Notes under the pieces: generated by a model
What the model was told of the DNA's origin: nothing
Database searches by the model: none
What the model saw: the letters and a program-made list of their open reading frames with translations, nothing else
Shown: positions 18,849 through 29,606 of the stretch, one piece after another
How positions within the stretch are numbered: the stretch's first letter is position 1
Layout of the letters: each line of letters starts with the position of its first letter
Program-made: the position numbers and the translations under genes
Source: Dickeya chrysanthemi NCPPB 402
Lineage (GTDB): Bacteria > Pseudomonadota > Gammaproteobacteria > Enterobacterales > Enterobacteriaceae
Direction: 5' to 3'
DNA length: 31,012 nt
NCBI RefSeq assembly: GCF_000406105.1
Contig: NZ_CM001974.1
Location: 1,529,101-1,560,112 of the forward strand

Positions 18849-19345
18849 CACGCCAGCACCTCAAAACCGCCATTTCCTTCCCAGCCGTCAAGGCGTTGGT
18901 AAAGCTGTTCTACCGCGAGCGTGACTTCCTGGCTAATCGGGAAATAAAACGCCACCAGTGCAGGCTGAATGCCGACGAAAATCACGTCGGGAATGTCTTC
19001 CTTCAGGCTATCGATCAGATAATTGAGCGGCAGACTGTGGGTATTCATCAGCATGTCTTCGGCAATGCGATTCGGTTCGACGATGCGGATTTCACCCGGT
19101 GCCAGCCCCATATCGGTGGCATCCACCACCAGCAGGCGGCGGGGTTTCAGTTCCCGCAGTGTGTGTGCGGCATTTTCAGGAATCGCGCCGCCGTCAATCG
19201 CCGACCAGCCGGCCACCGGGTGCTGGCTCATCCGTTCCGCCAACAGCGGGCCGGCGCCGTCGTCACCCATCAGGGTGTTGCCGACGGCCAGCACGATATT
19301 TTCGATATACAGCGGTGCTTCGTTATGCAATAGAGGTTCAGTCAT
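18848..19345 (-). CDS. hycI: Hydrogenase maturation endopeptidase
   Basis: 165 residues, family M52 (HycI, HyaD, HybD). It removes the C-terminal peptide of the NiFe large subunit after nickel insertion, here from HyfG. Metal-binding acids appear in LAVGNTLMGDDGAGPLLAER and VVDATDMGLAPGEI, and the family His in MNTHSLPLN. The gene is last in the hyf operon and overlaps the preceding hyfJ by eight bases, consistent with translational coupling. E. coli hyf lacks its own protease gene and borrows hycI from the hyc operon; here hycI is built into the hyf-type operon. The substrate tail is visible in HyfG: 32 residues after the DPCYSCTDR motif. Confidence 0.94.
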   Translation of the reverse strand: MTEPLLHNEAPLYIENIVLAVGNTLMGDDGAGPLLAERMSQHPVAGWSAIDGGAIPENAAHTLRELKPRRLLVVDATDMGLAPGEIRIVEPNRIAEDMLMNTHSLPLNYLIDSLKEDIPDVIFVGIQPALVAFYFPISQEVTLAVEQLYQRLDGWEGNGGFEVLA

Positions 19346-19736
19346 CGATACGTTTCACCATCAGATAAATAGCCGGTTCTCGTTGCATCGCGGCGAGATA
19401 GTCCATCAGCGTCGCGGTCCATTCCGGGTGACTGTCGTGTTGAGCCAGCGCGTCGAATGCACCGCCCAGCAGGGCGGTGTGCGTGTGGTCGATGGTGATT
19501 TCGCCAAAGCGTAACAGGCCCAGCATTTTGCGGCGGGCTTCGTCATCGCTCAACTGACCGACCCAGCCTTCGTAATCCGCCAGCGGGCATTGCAATACCT
19601 GCTTCAGGCAGTCGATCACGCCGACGTGATGACCGATCGCCAGCGAGTAGTACATCACCTGTTGCGCCTGTTCCGGTATTTTGTCGCGGCTGTCGAGAAA
19701 TTTGCGGTTCAGGGCATAGAAACGCACACTGCTCAT
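19338..19736 (-). CDS. hyfJ: Formate hydrogenlyase maturation protein HycH/HyfJ
   Basis: 132 residues, a match to the HycH/HyfJ family ([41 protein letters not shown]). In E. coli HycH is not part of the final complex but is needed for its assembly, probably holding the precursor of the large subunit. It is soluble, with no cluster motifs. The start ATG overlaps the hyfI stop as ATGA, and its end overlaps hycI by eight bases. The name follows the hydrogenase-4 context; hycH would serve equally well. Confidence 0.9.
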   Translation of the reverse strand: MSSVRFYALNRKFLDSRDKIPEQAQQVMYYSLAIGHHVGVIDCLKQVLQCPLADYEGWVGQLSDDEARRKMLGLLRFGEITIDHTHTALLGGAFDALAQHDSHPEWTATLMDYLAAMQREPAIYLMVKRIDD

Positions 19737-20524
19737 GACAGGATCTCCCCGCTCAGCATGGCATGATAAATGCGCAGCAACCGGGCGACGATTTCGTTCA
19801 GCCTCGGGTCGTTGTGCTGATCGAGCCAGCCGGTAACGCGCTGCTCAAACCCATCCAGCGGCTGGTTTTCCAGCAGCCCAAGGAAACGATCGCTGATTTC
19901 ACGGCCCTGACGATACCCTGCCATCAGGCGGGCTTCCCGTTCTACCTGCACGCGTAAATCCAGCGGCAGCGCCGGATGAATCAGCGCGGCTTTCTCGTTG
20001 TCACCCTGTTGATGATCGCTGCCGTGCAGTTTTTGTTCCAACAGCCCCAGTGCGACCGCGAAACCGTAAATCGTGGCCGCCGGCGTGGGCGGGCAGCCGG
20101 GGATATAGACATCGATCGGCACAATTTTGTCGCTGCCGCCCCATACGCAGTACAGGTCGTGGAAGATGCCGCCGCCGCAACCGCAGGCACCGTAAGAGAT
20201 ACAGATTTTCGGGTCCGGCGCGGACTCATAGGCGCGTAACGCCGGCGTGCGCATGGCGCGGGTAACCGCACCGGTAAACAGCAGAATATCGGCGTGGCGC
20301 GGCGACGCCACCACCTTGATGCCGAAACGTTCGGCGTCGAACAGCGGCGTAATGGCGGAGAAGATCTCGATCTCGCAGCCGTTGCAACCGCCGCAATCTA
20401 CGCGATAAACGTAAGCGGAGCGCTGGATATCTTTCAGCAGCGTTTTTTTCAACTGCTGTGCTTGTTCGTCCAGCGTAATCGGGGTGGTCTGGTAATGGTC
20501 GACCCCATTGGGCAGCATACTCAT
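19733..20524 (-). CDS. hyfI: Hydrogenase-4 small subunit (NuoB-like)
   Basis: 263 residues, homologous to HycG/HyfI and NuoB. It carries the proximal [4Fe-4S] cluster that hands electrons to the NiFe site of HyfG. Ligand motifs are [28 protein letters not shown] and [15 protein letters not shown]. It is peripheral on the cytoplasmic face. After the conserved core there is a tail from about residue 180 ([18 protein letters not shown] to the end) with no cluster motifs. It starts by an ATGA overlap with hyfH and ends by an ATGA overlap with hyfJ. Confidence 0.95.
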   Translation of the reverse strand: MSMLPNGVDHYQTTPITLDEQAQQLKKTLLKDIQRSAYVYRVDCGGCNGCEIEIFSAITPLFDAERFGIKVVASPRHADILLFTGAVTRAMRTPALRAYESAPDPKICISYGACGCGGGIFHDLYCVWGGSDKIVPIDVYIPGCPPTPAATIYGFAVALGLLEQKLHGSDHQQGDNEKAALIHPALPLDLRVQVEREARLMAGYRQGREISDRFLGLLENQPLDGFEQRVTGWLDQHNDPRLNEIVARLLRIYHAMLSGEILS

Positions 20525-21090
20525 TGTGCATTCCCCTGGTGAGTGGACGGGGCGGACAGGTGCTGACTTATCTGCACGTTGCCCTGATGGTTCATGTTCT
20601 GTTTGCGTTTGCAGTCCGGGCAGGTTTCGAACTGATGGCGGCGTGCCTCCACCTCGTTTTCCGGCACGCCGGCGTGTGCCAGCAGCGCCATGGCGTACTC
20701 CACCTCTTTTTGCGGGGCGAACGGTTGTTGGCAGACGTGGCAGTTCAGCAGTTGGAAAGTCGCGCGCTGATACAGGTCGGCTTTGTTGGCAACCGCCATT
20801 TCAAACTCTTGCGACAGCACGATGGCGCGAGTCGGGCACACTTCTTCGCAGCGGCCGCAGAAAATGCAACGGCCGAGGAACAGCTGCCAGGTGCGGGTGC
20901 CATGGTCCAGGTCGTTGGCCATGGTCAGGGCATTCGCCGGGCAGGCCATGGTACAGGCGGCGCAACCGATGCACTGCTCCGGGTCGTATTCCGGCTTGCC
21001 GCGAAATCCGGCAGGCACCGCCAGCGGCGCGAACGGGTATTTCACCGTACTGTTGCCCGCCTTGAGGATGGTTTTAAACAGTTTAATCAT
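20521..21090 (-). CDS. hyfH: Hydrogenase-4 ferredoxin subunit (NuoI-like)
   Basis: 189 residues, homologous to HycF/HyfH and NuoI. It has two canonical [4Fe-4S] motifs, [12 protein letters not shown] and [13 protein letters not shown] further Cys-x2-Cys pair ([10 protein letters not shown]) and CPDCKRK near the C-terminus could bind a metal. It relays electrons within the peripheral arm between the formate dehydrogenase side and HyfI. The start follows the hyfG stop by ten bases, and its stop overlaps the hyfI start (ATGA). Confidence 0.94.
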   Translation of the reverse strand: MIKLFKTILKAGNSTVKYPFAPLAVPAGFRGKPEYDPEQCIGCAACTMACPANALTMANDLDHGTRTWQLFLGRCIFCGRCEEVCPTRAIVLSQEFEMAVANKADLYQRATFQLLNCHVCQQPFAPQKEVEYAMALLAHAGVPENEVEARRHQFETCPDCKRKQNMNHQGNVQISQHLSAPSTHQGNAQ

Positions 21091-21100
21091 GGGGCCTCCC

Positions 21101-22828
21101 TCATTTCAGCGGCGAACGGGTGCGTTCCAGCCCGTAGCGTTCGATCTCTTTATACGGCACGGTGGTGATTTTCTTTTTACGGACATCCACCAGCGTGACG
21201 CGGTCGGTACAGGAGTAGCAGGGATCAAGGCTGCCGATGATCAGTGGTGCGTCCGATATGGTGTTGCCGCGCAGCATAAAGCGCAGCACCGGCCAGTTGG
21301 CGTAGGTGGCGGCGCGACAGCGCCAGCGGAACAACTTCTGGTTGTCGCCGGTCATGCTCCAGTGGATATCTTCGCCGCGCGGCGCTTCGGTAAAGCCCAG
21401 CGCAAACTTGTGCGGCTGATAGTGGATGTGCTCGTTGAGGATCGGCCCTTCCGGCATGTTGTCCAGCCCGAATTCAATCATCGCCAGCGAGGTGAACACT
21501 TCGCGCACCCGTACCAGTACGCGGGAGTAAACGTCGCCGCCGTCGAGGTGATGCAGCTCCATCGGCAGGTCCAGATAGCCGGAGAACGGGTGGTCGACGC
21601 GCACGTCGCGCTGGAAGCCGCTGGCGCGAATCATCGGGCCGACCGGGCTGTAGTCGCGAGCTACCTGGCGGTCCAGTATGCCGATGCCTTGAGTCCGTTG
21701 CATCATGTTGGCGGTGCCCAGCAACATGTCGGTCAACTGCGTGACCTCTTCGCGCATCTCACGAATCAGTTTGATGGTTTTCAGCCGATCCTCTTTGAGA
21801 ATGTCGCGACGAATACCGCCGATCAGGTTCAGCCCGTAGGTTTTGCGCGCGCCGGTGAGGATTTCCGCCATCTGCATCGATTTTTCACGCACCCGGAAGA
21901 ACTGCATAAAGCCGGTGTCGAAACCGACGAAGTGGCTGGACAGCCCGATGTTCAGCAGGTGGCTGTGCAGGCGTTCCACCTCCAGCAGAATGCTGCGGAT
22001 AGTGTGGGCGCGGGCCGGCACCACCACGCCCAACGCGTTCTCGATGGATGAGGTATAAGCCACGCTGTGGGTAAAACCGCAGATGCCGCATACCCGGTCG
22101 GACAGGAACGTCACTTCGTTGTAGCCCATGCGGGTTTCCGCCAGCTTTTCCATGCCGCGATGGACATAAAACAAGCGGTAATCGGCGTCGATAATTTGCT
22201 CGCCGTCGACGAACAAGCGGAAGTGCCCCGGTTCGTCGGAAGTAATGTGCATCGGGCCGATCGGCACGACGCGGGTATCGCCGGTGGCTTCATTAATGAA
22301 GGTGTAGGATTCGTCATCGCGGGTCGGGGCCGGGCGTTGACGGTAATCCATGGCATCCTTACGCAACGGGTAGAGTTCGTCCGGCCAGTCGTCCGGCAGC
22401 ACCAGCCGCCGCTCATCCGGCAAGCCGACCGGGATCAGCCCGTACATATCACGCACTTCGCGCTCGCCCCAGACTGCCGCAGGTACGCGCGGCGTGACTG
22501 ACGGAAACTCCGGCACCGTCGGGTTAACCAGCGCCTTGACGACGACCCAGCACTTCTCGCCCTGTTCCATCGACAGCACGTAATAGACGGCGAAATGGCC
22601 GTTGAGGGTGCGTTCGTCGTTGCCGAACAGTACGGACAGCCAGCCGCCGTGCTGGTAGTAAAGGTATTCGACGACTTCCGGCAACTGATTCAGTTTGACG
22701 GTGAGGGTCAACTGATTGGCGGTTTGCCGTTCTTCTTCCAGAATCGCCGTCGGGAATTGCTGTCTGACATGGGCGACGTAATTAGCACCTAAATTTTCAG
22801 CGCTGGTCGCGGTGGATGAATTAATCAC
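21101..22828 (-). CDS. hyfG: Hydrogenase-4 large (NiFe) subunit, NuoCD-like
   Basis: 575 residues starting at a GTG with AGGAGATG upstream, overlapping the hyfF end by eight bases. Residues 1-170 form a 30-kDa NuoC-like domain ([22 protein letters not shown]); the rest is the catalytic NuoD/HycE-like part. NiFe ligands are seen in [12 protein letters not shown] (about 243) and DPCYSCTDR near the C-terminus. After that Arg there are 32 residues (beginning [10 protein letters not shown]), the same length as the tail HycI removes from E. coli HycE, so HycI processing is expected. It reduces protons to H2 in the cytoplasm-facing arm. Confidence 0.96.
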   Translation of the reverse strand: MINSSTATSAENLGANYVAHVRQQFPTAILEEERQTANQLTLTVKLNQLPEVVEYLYYQHGGWLSVLFGNDERTLNGHFAVYYVLSMEQGEKCWVVVKALVNPTVPEFPSVTPRVPAAVWGEREVRDMYGLIPVGLPDERRLVLPDDWPDELYPLRKDAMDYRQRPAPTRDDESYTFINEATGDTRVVPIGPMHITSDEPGHFRLFVDGEQIIDADYRLFYVHRGMEKLAETRMGYNEVTFLSDRVCGICGFTHSVAYTSSIENALGVVVPARAHTIRSILLEVERLHSHLLNIGLSSHFVGFDTGFMQFFRVREKSMQMAEILTGARKTYGLNLIGGIRRDILKEDRLKTIKLIREMREEVTQLTDMLLGTANMMQRTQGIGILDRQVARDYSPVGPMIRASGFQRDVRVDHPFSGYLDLPMELHHLDGGDVYSRVLVRVREVFTSLAMIEFGLDNMPEGPILNEHIHYQPHKFALGFTEAPRGEDIHWSMTGDNQKLFRWRCRAATYANWPVLRFMLRGNTISDAPLIIGSLDPCYSCTDRVTLVDVRKKKITTVPYKEIERYGLERTRSPLK

Positions 22829-24467
22829 GGTACATCTCCTGACGGGAAGGGGTTAACGATGAAGCAGGTGCGGCATTCGCTGGGGGAGTTTCCAGCGCGG
22901 TCGTGCGTGCGCTTAGCGACGGCCAGCCCAGGCTCGGCTGGGCCGACTCACCGGTCGGCTTGCCGTTCAACATATTGCCGTTCAACACAATGGCGGTAGC
23001 GCGCTCGAGCAAATGGGTGACCGGCTGCGGGATGTGGGTGCCCATCACCAGCATTAATACCAACAGAATCAGCATCGGCGCGGTGGTGAGCCAACCCAGC
23101 TCGCCTTTGCTGACCGCTTCCGGCTGGCTGCCCAGCACGCTGGTGGCGATCATGCGGATCAGCCCGGCCAGCACCACGGTCAACAGCACCAGTAACACCA
23201 GCACCAGTGGCAACTGACCGGCGTGGATACCGGCGGTGACGGTCATGAATTCACTCAGGAACACGTTGAACGGCGGCATACCGCCAAGCGCCAGCGCGCC
23301 GCCGGCCAGCAGCGCGCCCGTCACCGGCGCAACGCGCAGGATGCCTTTCACTGCGTCCATATCACGGGTGCCGTATTTCAGCAGCACATTACCGGAACCG
23401 CAGAACAGCAGGGTTTTCGCCAGGCTGTGGTTCAGGGTATGCAGCAGCGCCGCCAGAATGCCGAGCGGGCCGCCGATGCCGAGCGCTACGGCGATCAGCC
23501 CCATGTTTTCCACGCTGGAATACGCCAGCAGGCGTTTCATGTCGCGCTGAACCAGAATCAGGAATGCGGCGACGGCTACTGACAACAGGCCGAACACCAG
23601 CAGCAGCCGTTGCGGAAATTCCGGGCCGATGGCGGCGGTGATCAGGATGGTATAACGCACGATCACCAGCAGCGCGCAATTGAGCAGCACCGCAGAGAGC
23701 AGGGCGCTGGTCGGGCTGGGCGCTTCACTGTGGGCGTCCGGCAACCAGGCGTGCATCGGGAACAGGCCGGTTTTGGTGCCGAAGCCGATCAAGATAAAGA
23801 TGAACGCCAGATGCATCAGCGTGCTGTCCAGCTCGCCGGCGTGTTGCAGCACCTCGGTCCAGAAGATGGCATTACCCGGTTCCGCCATCACGTTGGCGGC
23901 GTTGGCGTACACCAATACCGTGCCGTACAGGCCGAATGCAACGCCGACGGTACAAATGATGATGTATTTCCATGCCGCTTCCAGCGACGAGCGCTGGCCG
24001 TACAGCCCCACCAGAAAAGCCGAGCTTAGCGTGGTGGCTTCGATTGCCGCCCACATCAGGATCAGGTTGTTGCTGGTGATCACCAACAACATGGTGAACA
24101 GGAACAGGTGGAAGAAGCCGTAGTAGTGGCACAGCGTGGTGACGCTGACTTCGCCGCTGTCGACTTCATGACGCATATACCCTATGGAGTAGAGGCCGGT
24201 GAGGAAACCGATCACCCCGAGAATCGCCAGAAACAGCGCGCTCAGGCTGTCGAGGTGCAGCCAGCGGTTGGCGGCCAGCAACTCACCTTGCTGGTAGACG
24301 GTCCAGACTGCCAGCAACGCCGCCAGCAGCAGGGCGCTGATACCTGCCAGATGAATTAGGCTCACCAGTGCGCGTGCCGCCGCGCCGGTAAAGCGGCAGG
24401 CGAACGCCAGCAGGGCGACGACAAACGGCACACCCAGCAGCAGGGAAAAAAGATCCAAAGTCGTCAT
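22821..24467 (-). CDS. hyfF: Hydrogenase-4 membrane subunit HyfF (NuoN/M-like)
   Basis: 548 residues from [12 protein letters not shown] at 24467, where AAAGGA precedes the ATG. A much longer in-frame reading begins inside hyfE and is rejected. It is an antiporter-like complex I subunit with about 14 hydrophobic segments. The signature TM7-TM8 stretch reads [29 protein letters not shown], and TM12 has a Lys in [11 protein letters not shown]. HyfF is specific to the hydrogenase-4 class, absent from the smaller hydrogenase-3 complex, and is proposed to take part in ion translocation. The C-terminal 50 residues (Pro/Ala/Ser-rich) extend beyond the last helix, so the protein is a little longer than E. 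coli HyfF (526). Confidence 0.94.
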   Translation of the reverse strand: MTTLDLFSLLLGVPFVVALLAFACRFTGAAARALVSLIHLAGISALLLAALLAVWTVYQQGELLAANRWLHLDSLSALFLAILGVIGFLTGLYSIGYMRHEVDSGEVSVTTLCHYYGFFHLFLFTMLLVITSNNLILMWAAIEATTLSSAFLVGLYGQRSSLEAAWKYIIICTVGVAFGLYGTVLVYANAANVMAEPGNAIFWTEVLQHAGELDSTLMHLAFIFILIGFGTKTGLFPMHAWLPDAHSEAPSPTSALLSAVLLNCALLVIVRYTILITAAIGPEFPQRLLLVFGLLSVAVAAFLILVQRDMKRLLAYSSVENMGLIAVALGIGGPLGILAALLHTLNHSLAKTLLFCGSGNVLLKYGTRDMDAVKGILRVAPVTGALLAGGALALGGMPPFNVFLSEFMTVTAGIHAGQLPLVLVLLVLLTVVLAGLIRMIATSVLGSQPEAVSKGELGWLTTAPMLILLVLMLVMGTHIPQPVTHLLERATAIVLNGNMLNGKPTGESAQPSLGWPSLSARTTALETPPANAAPASSLTPSRQEMYRD

Positions 24468-24472
24468 GGTGA

Positions 24473-25123
24473 TTATCCTTTCAGCGCAGTCAATTGCTGA
24501 ACATCCAGCGTGTGCAGCGTGCGGTGGATTTTGCGCGCCATCAGCGCCATCACGATGACGGCGAAAATGGCGTCGGTCGCGATGCCGATCTCCACCAGCT
24601 CCGGTGCGCGGTAAGCCAGCAGCGCCAGCGTCAGGTGGGCGCCGTTCTCCATCAGGCAGTAGCCGAACACCTGTTTGAGGATGTTGCGCTGGCTGACGAT
24701 ACACAGCAGGCCAATCAGGAAGTGGCCGAGCGACACCGCCAGCACCGGCTTGAGGTCATTGACCATCGGCAGTTTCACCGGCGAAACGGCAAAGTAGCTT
24801 AGCAACACGATAAGCGTGGCGATCAGGATCAGCGTGGCGGTGCTGATCACGCCGCCGTCGGCTTTCGGGTCCGCCAGCCGACGGAACGCGAAGCCCATGA
24901 TGGCCGGCACCATCACCACTTTGGTGATGAAGGCGGTCAGTGACCACAGATACAGTTCGTGGGAGCCGAGCAAGCCGCCCAGGGCGATAAAGATCAGCAC
25001 CAGCACCAGCGACTGCAATGCATACAGCGCGGCGGATACCGTGGGTTTTCTGGCGGCGATCACCAGCAACGAGGTGATGATCAGCAAACCAGCCAGATTA
25101 TTGACGAGAAGCGATCCAGTCAT
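24473..25123 (-). CDS. hyfE: Hydrogenase-4 membrane subunit HyfE (NuoK-like)
   Basis: 216 residues, very hydrophobic, with about seven membrane helices. It fits HyfE, which contains a NuoK-like region ([18 protein letters not shown], then [19 protein letters not shown], with a buried Glu). It has no counterpart in hydrogenase-3. AAGGAA precedes the ATG; the gene is nine bases after hyfD and five before hyfF. Together with hyfD and hyfF it marks this operon as the larger formate hydrogenlyase-2 type. Confidence 0.94.
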   Translation of the reverse strand: MTGSLLVNNLAGLLIITSLLVIAARKPTVSAALYALQSLVLVLIFIALGGLLGSHELYLWSLTAFITKVVMVPAIMGFAFRRLADPKADGGVISTATLILIATLIVLLSYFAVSPVKLPMVNDLKPVLAVSLGHFLIGLLCIVSQRNILKQVFGYCLMENGAHLTLALLAYRAPELVEIGIATDAIFAVIVMALMARKIHRTLHTLDVQQLTALKG

Positions 25124-25132
25124 GGGAGTTCC

Positions 25133-26572
25133 TTATTTCAGCCAGAGTGCGGCGATAACGCTGGAGCACAGCGACATCACTATCAGCACCAGCAGCACCA
25201 GATTCATCGACATCGGCACCGGCGTCGCTGACGCCACCTCCTCGGACGGCTCGCCCGGTACGGTGCGGCCAAACCAGAAGAGGAACCAGGCAAAGCTGGC
25301 GACCGATTCCACCAGCACGATGACCAGCAGCGGCAATAACCACCAGATGTCGTTGGAGAGCGCAAATCCGGCGGCGAACAGCGGGAATTTGCTGAAAAAT
25401 CCGTTGAACGGCGGCACACCGGTGATAGCCAACGCCGCCACGCAGAAACCGATGCCCAGCAGCGGCAGGCGCGCCATCATGCCGCGCAACTGCGGCAACA
25501 TGCGGGTGCCGCAGCTGTAGCTGAGCGCCCCGGCCACCAGAAAGAACAAGCTCTTGGCGTAAGCGTGGTTGAAGATGTAGGCCATCCCGGCGTCAAAGGC
25601 CATGCGCGAACCGAAGATGGACAACGACAGCGCCAGAAAAATATAGGCAAGCTGGGTGATGGTGGAGTACGCCAGCAGTCGCTTCATGTCTTTTTGCGGC
25701 AGATACATCAGGAAGCCGTACACCAGCGTGATGGTGGCCATGATGACGCCTACCACGCCGATAACATGTGGCACCTCGACGGCAGACAGAATGGCGCGGG
25801 CAAAAATATACACGCCGACTTTCACCATCGACGCGGCGTGCAGATACGCACTCACCGGCGTCGGCGCTTCCATCGCGTCCGGCAGCCAGACATGCAACGG
25901 CAACTGGGCCGATTTGCCCCAGGCGGCGAACAGAATGCCGCTGAATACGATGATTTTGCTGCTGTCGTCCAGTTGCGCGATGGCGCTGAGCGCGAAGGTG
26001 CCGGTCGAGGCGAACAGCCAGGCGGCCGCCAGATACAAGCCGACGGAAGCGACGTGGGTCACCAGCAGCGCTTTAAGTGCCGAGCGCAGTGACTTCGGTT
26101 TCTGGTAGTAGCCGATCAGCGCCCAGGAACAACCGCCGGTGATTTCGAAGAACAACAACTGACCGAGCAGGGTGGACGACAGCGTCAGCCCGGCCATGGC
26201 GCCGATAAATACCAGCAGAAACGCGTAGTAGCGATTACTGCCGTCGTGTGGGTGTTCGCGATTGCCCAGCGTCAGGTAGCCGCAGGAATAGAGGCTAACC
26301 AGAAAACCGAGCGAGACCACCGCAAAGCCGATCAACAGGCTGATGCGATCGAACACGAAACCGAACAAATCTGCCTGGCCGTACCGATAAAGCGGCACGA
26401 CCAGATCGGTTTTGCCGCCGTCGAAGTAACGCCAGGCCAACAGCGCCATACCAAGCGTCGCCAGCAAGGCGAACAGCGTACACAACCCTTTGGCAAGGCG
26501 TTGCGGCGCAAAAGCTATCAGCAGCGCGCCGAGAAACGGCAGCAGCAGGGTGGCAAGAGCAATATTCTCCAT
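25133..26572 (-). CDS. hyfD: Hydrogenase-4 membrane subunit HyfD (NuoL/M/N-like)
   Basis: 479 residues, about 14 membrane helices, antiporter-like. The hallmark segment SAQLPLHVWLPDAMEAPTPVSAYLHAASMVK is complete, including the Lys that in complex I subunits sits in the proton path. A second Lys is in NHAYAKSLFFLVAGALSY. AAGGAG lies twelve bases before the ATG, a rather long spacing. It is the second of three paralogous antiporter-type subunits in the operon (HyfB, HyfD, HyfF). Confidence 0.94.
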   Translation of the reverse strand: MENIALATLLLPFLGALLIAFAPQRLAKGLCTLFALLATLGMALLAWRYFDGGKTDLVVPLYRYGQADLFGFVFDRISLLIGFAVVSLGFLVSLYSCGYLTLGNREHPHDGSNRYYAFLLVFIGAMAGLTLSSTLLGQLLFFEITGGCSWALIGYYQKPKSLRSALKALLVTHVASVGLYLAAAWLFASTGTFALSAIAQLDDSSKIIVFSGILFAAWGKSAQLPLHVWLPDAMEAPTPVSAYLHAASMVKVGVYIFARAILSAVEVPHVIGVVGVIMATITLVYGFLMYLPQKDMKRLLAYSTITQLAYIFLALSLSIFGSRMAFDAGMAYIFNHAYAKSLFFLVAGALSYSCGTRMLPQLRGMMARLPLLGIGFCVAALAITGVPPFNGFFSKFPLFAAGFALSNDIWWLLPLLVIVLVESVASFAWFLFWFGRTVPGEPSEEVASATPVPMSMNLVLLVLIVMSLCSSVIAALWLK

Positions 26573-26588
26573 GATGGATGCCGACTCC

Positions 26589-27536
26589 TTATAATCCAGT
26601 CAGGTAGAAAACGAATGCCAGCGCCGCCACACCGAAGCCGAGCCAGGTCACCCGGCCGGTCAGCAGGAAGCGCCCGCGCGCCAGGCTGTTTTCGATAATC
26701 GCGGCGATGACGAATACCACCACCAGCTTGATGAACAGCGCCAGCGCGCCCCACAACAGACTGACGGCGGTCAGCGTTTCCGCTTTGCCGAACGGCACGA
26801 AAATCGACAGGAACAGGGTGGCGACCACCACCTGCTTAAGGCTGATGCCCCATTTCACCAGCGCCAGCCCGGCACCGGCGTATTCGGTCAACGGCCCTTC
26901 CTGCAGTTCCTGTTCCGCTTCCGCGACATCGAACGGGATTTTGCCCATTTCGATAAAGGTAGCGAAGGCGCAGGCCAGCAGCGCCAGCACGGTGGCGGTC
27001 GGCGATACCCAATGGCCGCTCGCCAGCTTGACGCTGATGTTGCCGATGTTGGTGGAGCCGGCGACCAGCGCCACCACCAGCAGCGCGAGCATCAGGATAG
27101 GCTCTACCAGAATGCCGAGCGTCAGTTCGCGGCTGGCGCCGATACCGGCGAAGGTACTGCCGGAGTCCAGGCCGGACAGCGAAAAGAAAAAGCGAAATAC
27201 CGCGAACAGGTACAGCAGGGTGATGACATCTCCGGCGGAACCGAACGGCGAAGCATCGGTCATCGCCGGCAGCGTCATCGCCACCAGCAGCATGGTGCCG
27301 AGCAGGATGAACGGCATCAGGCGAAACACGCCGCCGCTGTGCTCGGGCGCCACTTCCTGGCGTCGCAACAGTTTGACGATGTCACGATAGTCCTGCAGCA
27401 CCCCCGGCCCTTGTCGGGAGTGCATTTTGGCGCGGAGCACGCGCGACAGGCCGGACAGCAGCGGTGCCGCCGCCATCAGCAGTACAGCCTGCAACAGCGC
27501 GCACAACAGCGGAAAAATGAGTGAAACGTAAGTCAT
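26589..27536 (-). CDS. hyfC: Hydrogenase-4 membrane subunit HyfC (NuoH-like)
   Basis: 315 residues with about eight membrane helices, homologous to HycD/HyfC and NuoH. The quinone-site-like loop of complex I is represented by KMHSRQGPGVLQDYRDIVKLL and the acidic DVAEAEQELQEGPLTEYAG segment. It anchors the peripheral arm (HyfG, HyfI, HyfH) to the membrane. AAGGAGA lies seven bases before the ATG, and the gene is twelve bases after hyfB. Confidence 0.95.
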   Translation of the reverse strand: MTYVSLIFPLLCALLQAVLLMAAAPLLSGLSRVLRAKMHSRQGPGVLQDYRDIVKLLRRQEVAPEHSGGVFRLMPFILLGTMLLVAMTLPAMTDASPFGSAGDVITLLYLFAVFRFFFSLSGLDSGSTFAGIGASRELTLGILVEPILMLALLVVALVAGSTNIGNISVKLASGHWVSPTATVLALLACAFATFIEMGKIPFDVAEAEQELQEGPLTEYAGAGLALVKWGISLKQVVVATLFLSIFVPFGKAETLTAVSLLWGALALFIKLVVVFVIAAIIENSLARGRFLLTGRVTWLGFGVAALAFVFYLTGL

Positions 27537-27548
27537 GTTCCGGTCTCC

Positions 27549-29606
27549 TTAAACCAGAGTGACCAGTAGCAGGGCCACCAGCGCCGCCACCACATACAGG
27601 CAGTACACCCGGAAATCGCCGTGCTGAATCCATTGCACGGCACGGCTGATGCGCTGCACGGCGCTGACCACCGGCATGACCACGTGGTCATCCCAGACGG
27701 GTTCGGCTCGTGCCGCCGCCAGCGTGGTTTTTTCCAGTGCCTGTTGCATCGCCGGAGCCGGATCGAGGGTTTTTCGTACCCGATAGAGCGGCGCGAACAT
27801 CACCCGCAGCGGCTGGGTAAAGCTGCCGGCGGAAGCCGACATGGCTTGCTCATAGCCGTAACCACAGGCCCAGGGCGTGCCTTTCTGACGGAAACCGAGG
27901 CGCGGGCCGCGCAGCAGGCTGTAGAGCATCAGCGGCAGCAACGGCAGCGCCAGCAACAGGATGAAGATCAGCGGGGTATTGAGGCGGGTCTGCTGGCTGT
28001 CGCCGGGGAAAACCCCCAGCCCTTGCGCCATGGCGACTGCCGGGGTCTGTGCCAGATCGGCCGCGATGCGGGTAATAATCGGCGAAACCACGCTGGCACC
28101 GATACCGAGCAGCACGCACAGCAGCGCCAGCAATAACATGGCGAGCGTCATCGGCCAGGGCACTTCACGGGCGTGGGTGGCTTTCTCGCTACGCGGCGCG
28201 CCGCAGAAACTGATGCCATACACCTTGACGAAACACATCGCCGCCAGCGCACCGGTGATCGCCAGCATCACGATGGCGATCGGCGCCGCCAGGCGTAAAC
28301 CAATGCCGCCGTCATGGCTGAGGGTGAACAGCGACTGATAGGTAAACCATTCGCTGACAAAACCATTGAGTGGCGGCAGGGCGGATATCGCCATACAACC
28401 CACCAGAAACGCCAGCGCCGTACGCGGCATCAGCCGTGCCAGCCCGCCCATTTTTTCCATGTCTTTGGTGTGGACGCGGTAAATCACCGCACCGGCGCCG
28501 AGGAACAGCAACCCTTTGAACACCGCATGGTTGAGCAGGTGATACAACCCGCCCAGCAGGCCAAGCAACGCCAGCAGCGGATGGTGGGTGGCGATGCCGA
28601 TCATGCCGACGCCGACGCCCATCAAAATGATGCCGATATTTTCTACCGTGTGGTACGCCAGCAGACGCTTGATATCATGCTCGGCCAGTGCGTACAGCAC
28701 ACCCAGCACTGACGAAACCGCGCCGAATGCCAGCACGACGACGCCCCACCAGGTTTCCGTGGCACCCAGTAAATCAATACCGACTTTGATGATGCCGAAC
28801 ACCCCGATCTTCACCATAACGCCCGACATCAACGCAGAGGCGTGCGACGGGGCAGCCGGGTGAGCGCGCGGCAGCCAGCCGTGCAACGGCAGCATCCCGG
28901 CTTTGGCGCCGAAACCGAAAAACGCCAGCAGGAACACCACCGAAGCCTGCGGCGCCGATAGCGAAGCATGGCGGAAATCGGCGAAGTCGAGGCTGGCGCT
29001 GTGGCGATAGAGCAGGAAGAACGCCGCCATAATCAGTACGGAACCGGCATGGGCAATCAGGAAATAGAGCAACCCGGCGCTGACGGCTTCGTCATCCTGA
29101 TCGGCGATCACCAGGAAGTAGGAACTGAGCGACATCACTTCGAACAGCACAATGAAGTAGAAGGCGTTATCCACCACGACCAGCGCCACCATGGAGGCGA
29201 CAAACAGGTTCATGAAGAACCCCATCGCCCAGGCGCCACGGCCACGGTACTCCTCCAGATACGCCAGCGAATACAGTGCGGATACCGCCACCAGCAGTGA
29301 AATCACCAGCGTCATAAAGGCGGCGAGTGTGTCAAAGCGCAGCGTGAGGTGGGCAAAGGCGTCAAACGGGCCGTCGAATACGGCGGTCAGCGCGCCGCCG
29401 CCCAGCAGTACCGGTGCCGCGGCCAACACCCCGGCGCAACCGCCCGCCAGCGCGCACAGCCCACTGAGGCGGATCGCCAGCGATTCCCGGCGGCAGCACA
29501 GTAATGAGAACAAGGCGCCCGCCAGATACAGCGCCAGCGACAGGCCCAACCATTGTAATGGCGTGATCAATTGTAATGGCGTGATCAATTGCCATGGCGT
29601 CATCAT
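27549..29606 (-). CDS. hyfB: Hydrogenase-4 membrane subunit HyfB (NuoL/HycC-like)
   Basis: 685 residues, the largest antiporter-like subunit, with around 14-16 membrane helices and a C-terminal hydrophobic anchor (FRVYCLYVVAALVALLLVTLV). Signature sequences are LPLHGWLPRAHPAAPSHASALMSGVMVK and LNHAVFKGLLFLGAGA. GGGAG precedes the ATG at 29606, which overlaps the hyfA stop. The N-terminus is odd: codons 3-20 are three copies of a six-residue unit (TPWQLI, TPLQLI, TPLQWL) from an 18-bp tandem repeat, just before the first helix. In the membrane arm it corresponds to E. coli HycC/HyfB. Confidence 0.95.
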   Translation of the reverse strand: MMTPWQLITPLQLITPLQWLGLSLALYLAGALFSLLCCRRESLAIRLSGLCALAGGCAGVLAAAPVLLGGGALTAVFDGPFDAFAHLTLRFDTLAAFMTLVISLLVAVSALYSLAYLEEYRGRGAWAMGFFMNLFVASMVALVVVDNAFYFIVLFEVMSLSSYFLVIADQDDEAVSAGLLYFLIAHAGSVLIMAAFFLLYRHSASLDFADFRHASLSAPQASVVFLLAFFGFGAKAGMLPLHGWLPRAHPAAPSHASALMSGVMVKIGVFGIIKVGIDLLGATETWWGVVVLAFGAVSSVLGVLYALAEHDIKRLLAYHTVENIGIILMGVGVGMIGIATHHPLLALLGLLGGLYHLLNHAVFKGLLFLGAGAVIYRVHTKDMEKMGGLARLMPRTALAFLVGCMAISALPPLNGFVSEWFTYQSLFTLSHDGGIGLRLAAPIAIVMLAITGALAAMCFVKVYGISFCGAPRSEKATHAREVPWPMTLAMLLLALLCVLLGIGASVVSPIITRIAADLAQTPAVAMAQGLGVFPGDSQQTRLNTPLIFILLLALPLLPLMLYSLLRGPRLGFRQKGTPWACGYGYEQAMSASAGSFTQPLRVMFAPLYRVRKTLDPAPAMQQALEKTTLAAARAEPVWDDHVVMPVVSAVQRISRAVQWIQHGDFRVYCLYVVAALVALLLVTLV
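29552..29605. repeat. 18-bp tandem repeat in the hyfB start
   Basis: Two identical 18-bp copies (ATTGTAATGGCGTGATCA at 29552-29569 and 29570-29587) and a third with three changes (29588-29605). Being six codons long, copies can be gained or lost without breaking the frame of HyfB. Confidence 0.9.

Noticed and set aside
20783..22051. 422-codon open frame on the plus strand opposite hyfH and hyfG
   Set aside because: It is antisense to two genes with clear cofactor motifs and has no recognisable domain. It is a composition artefact.
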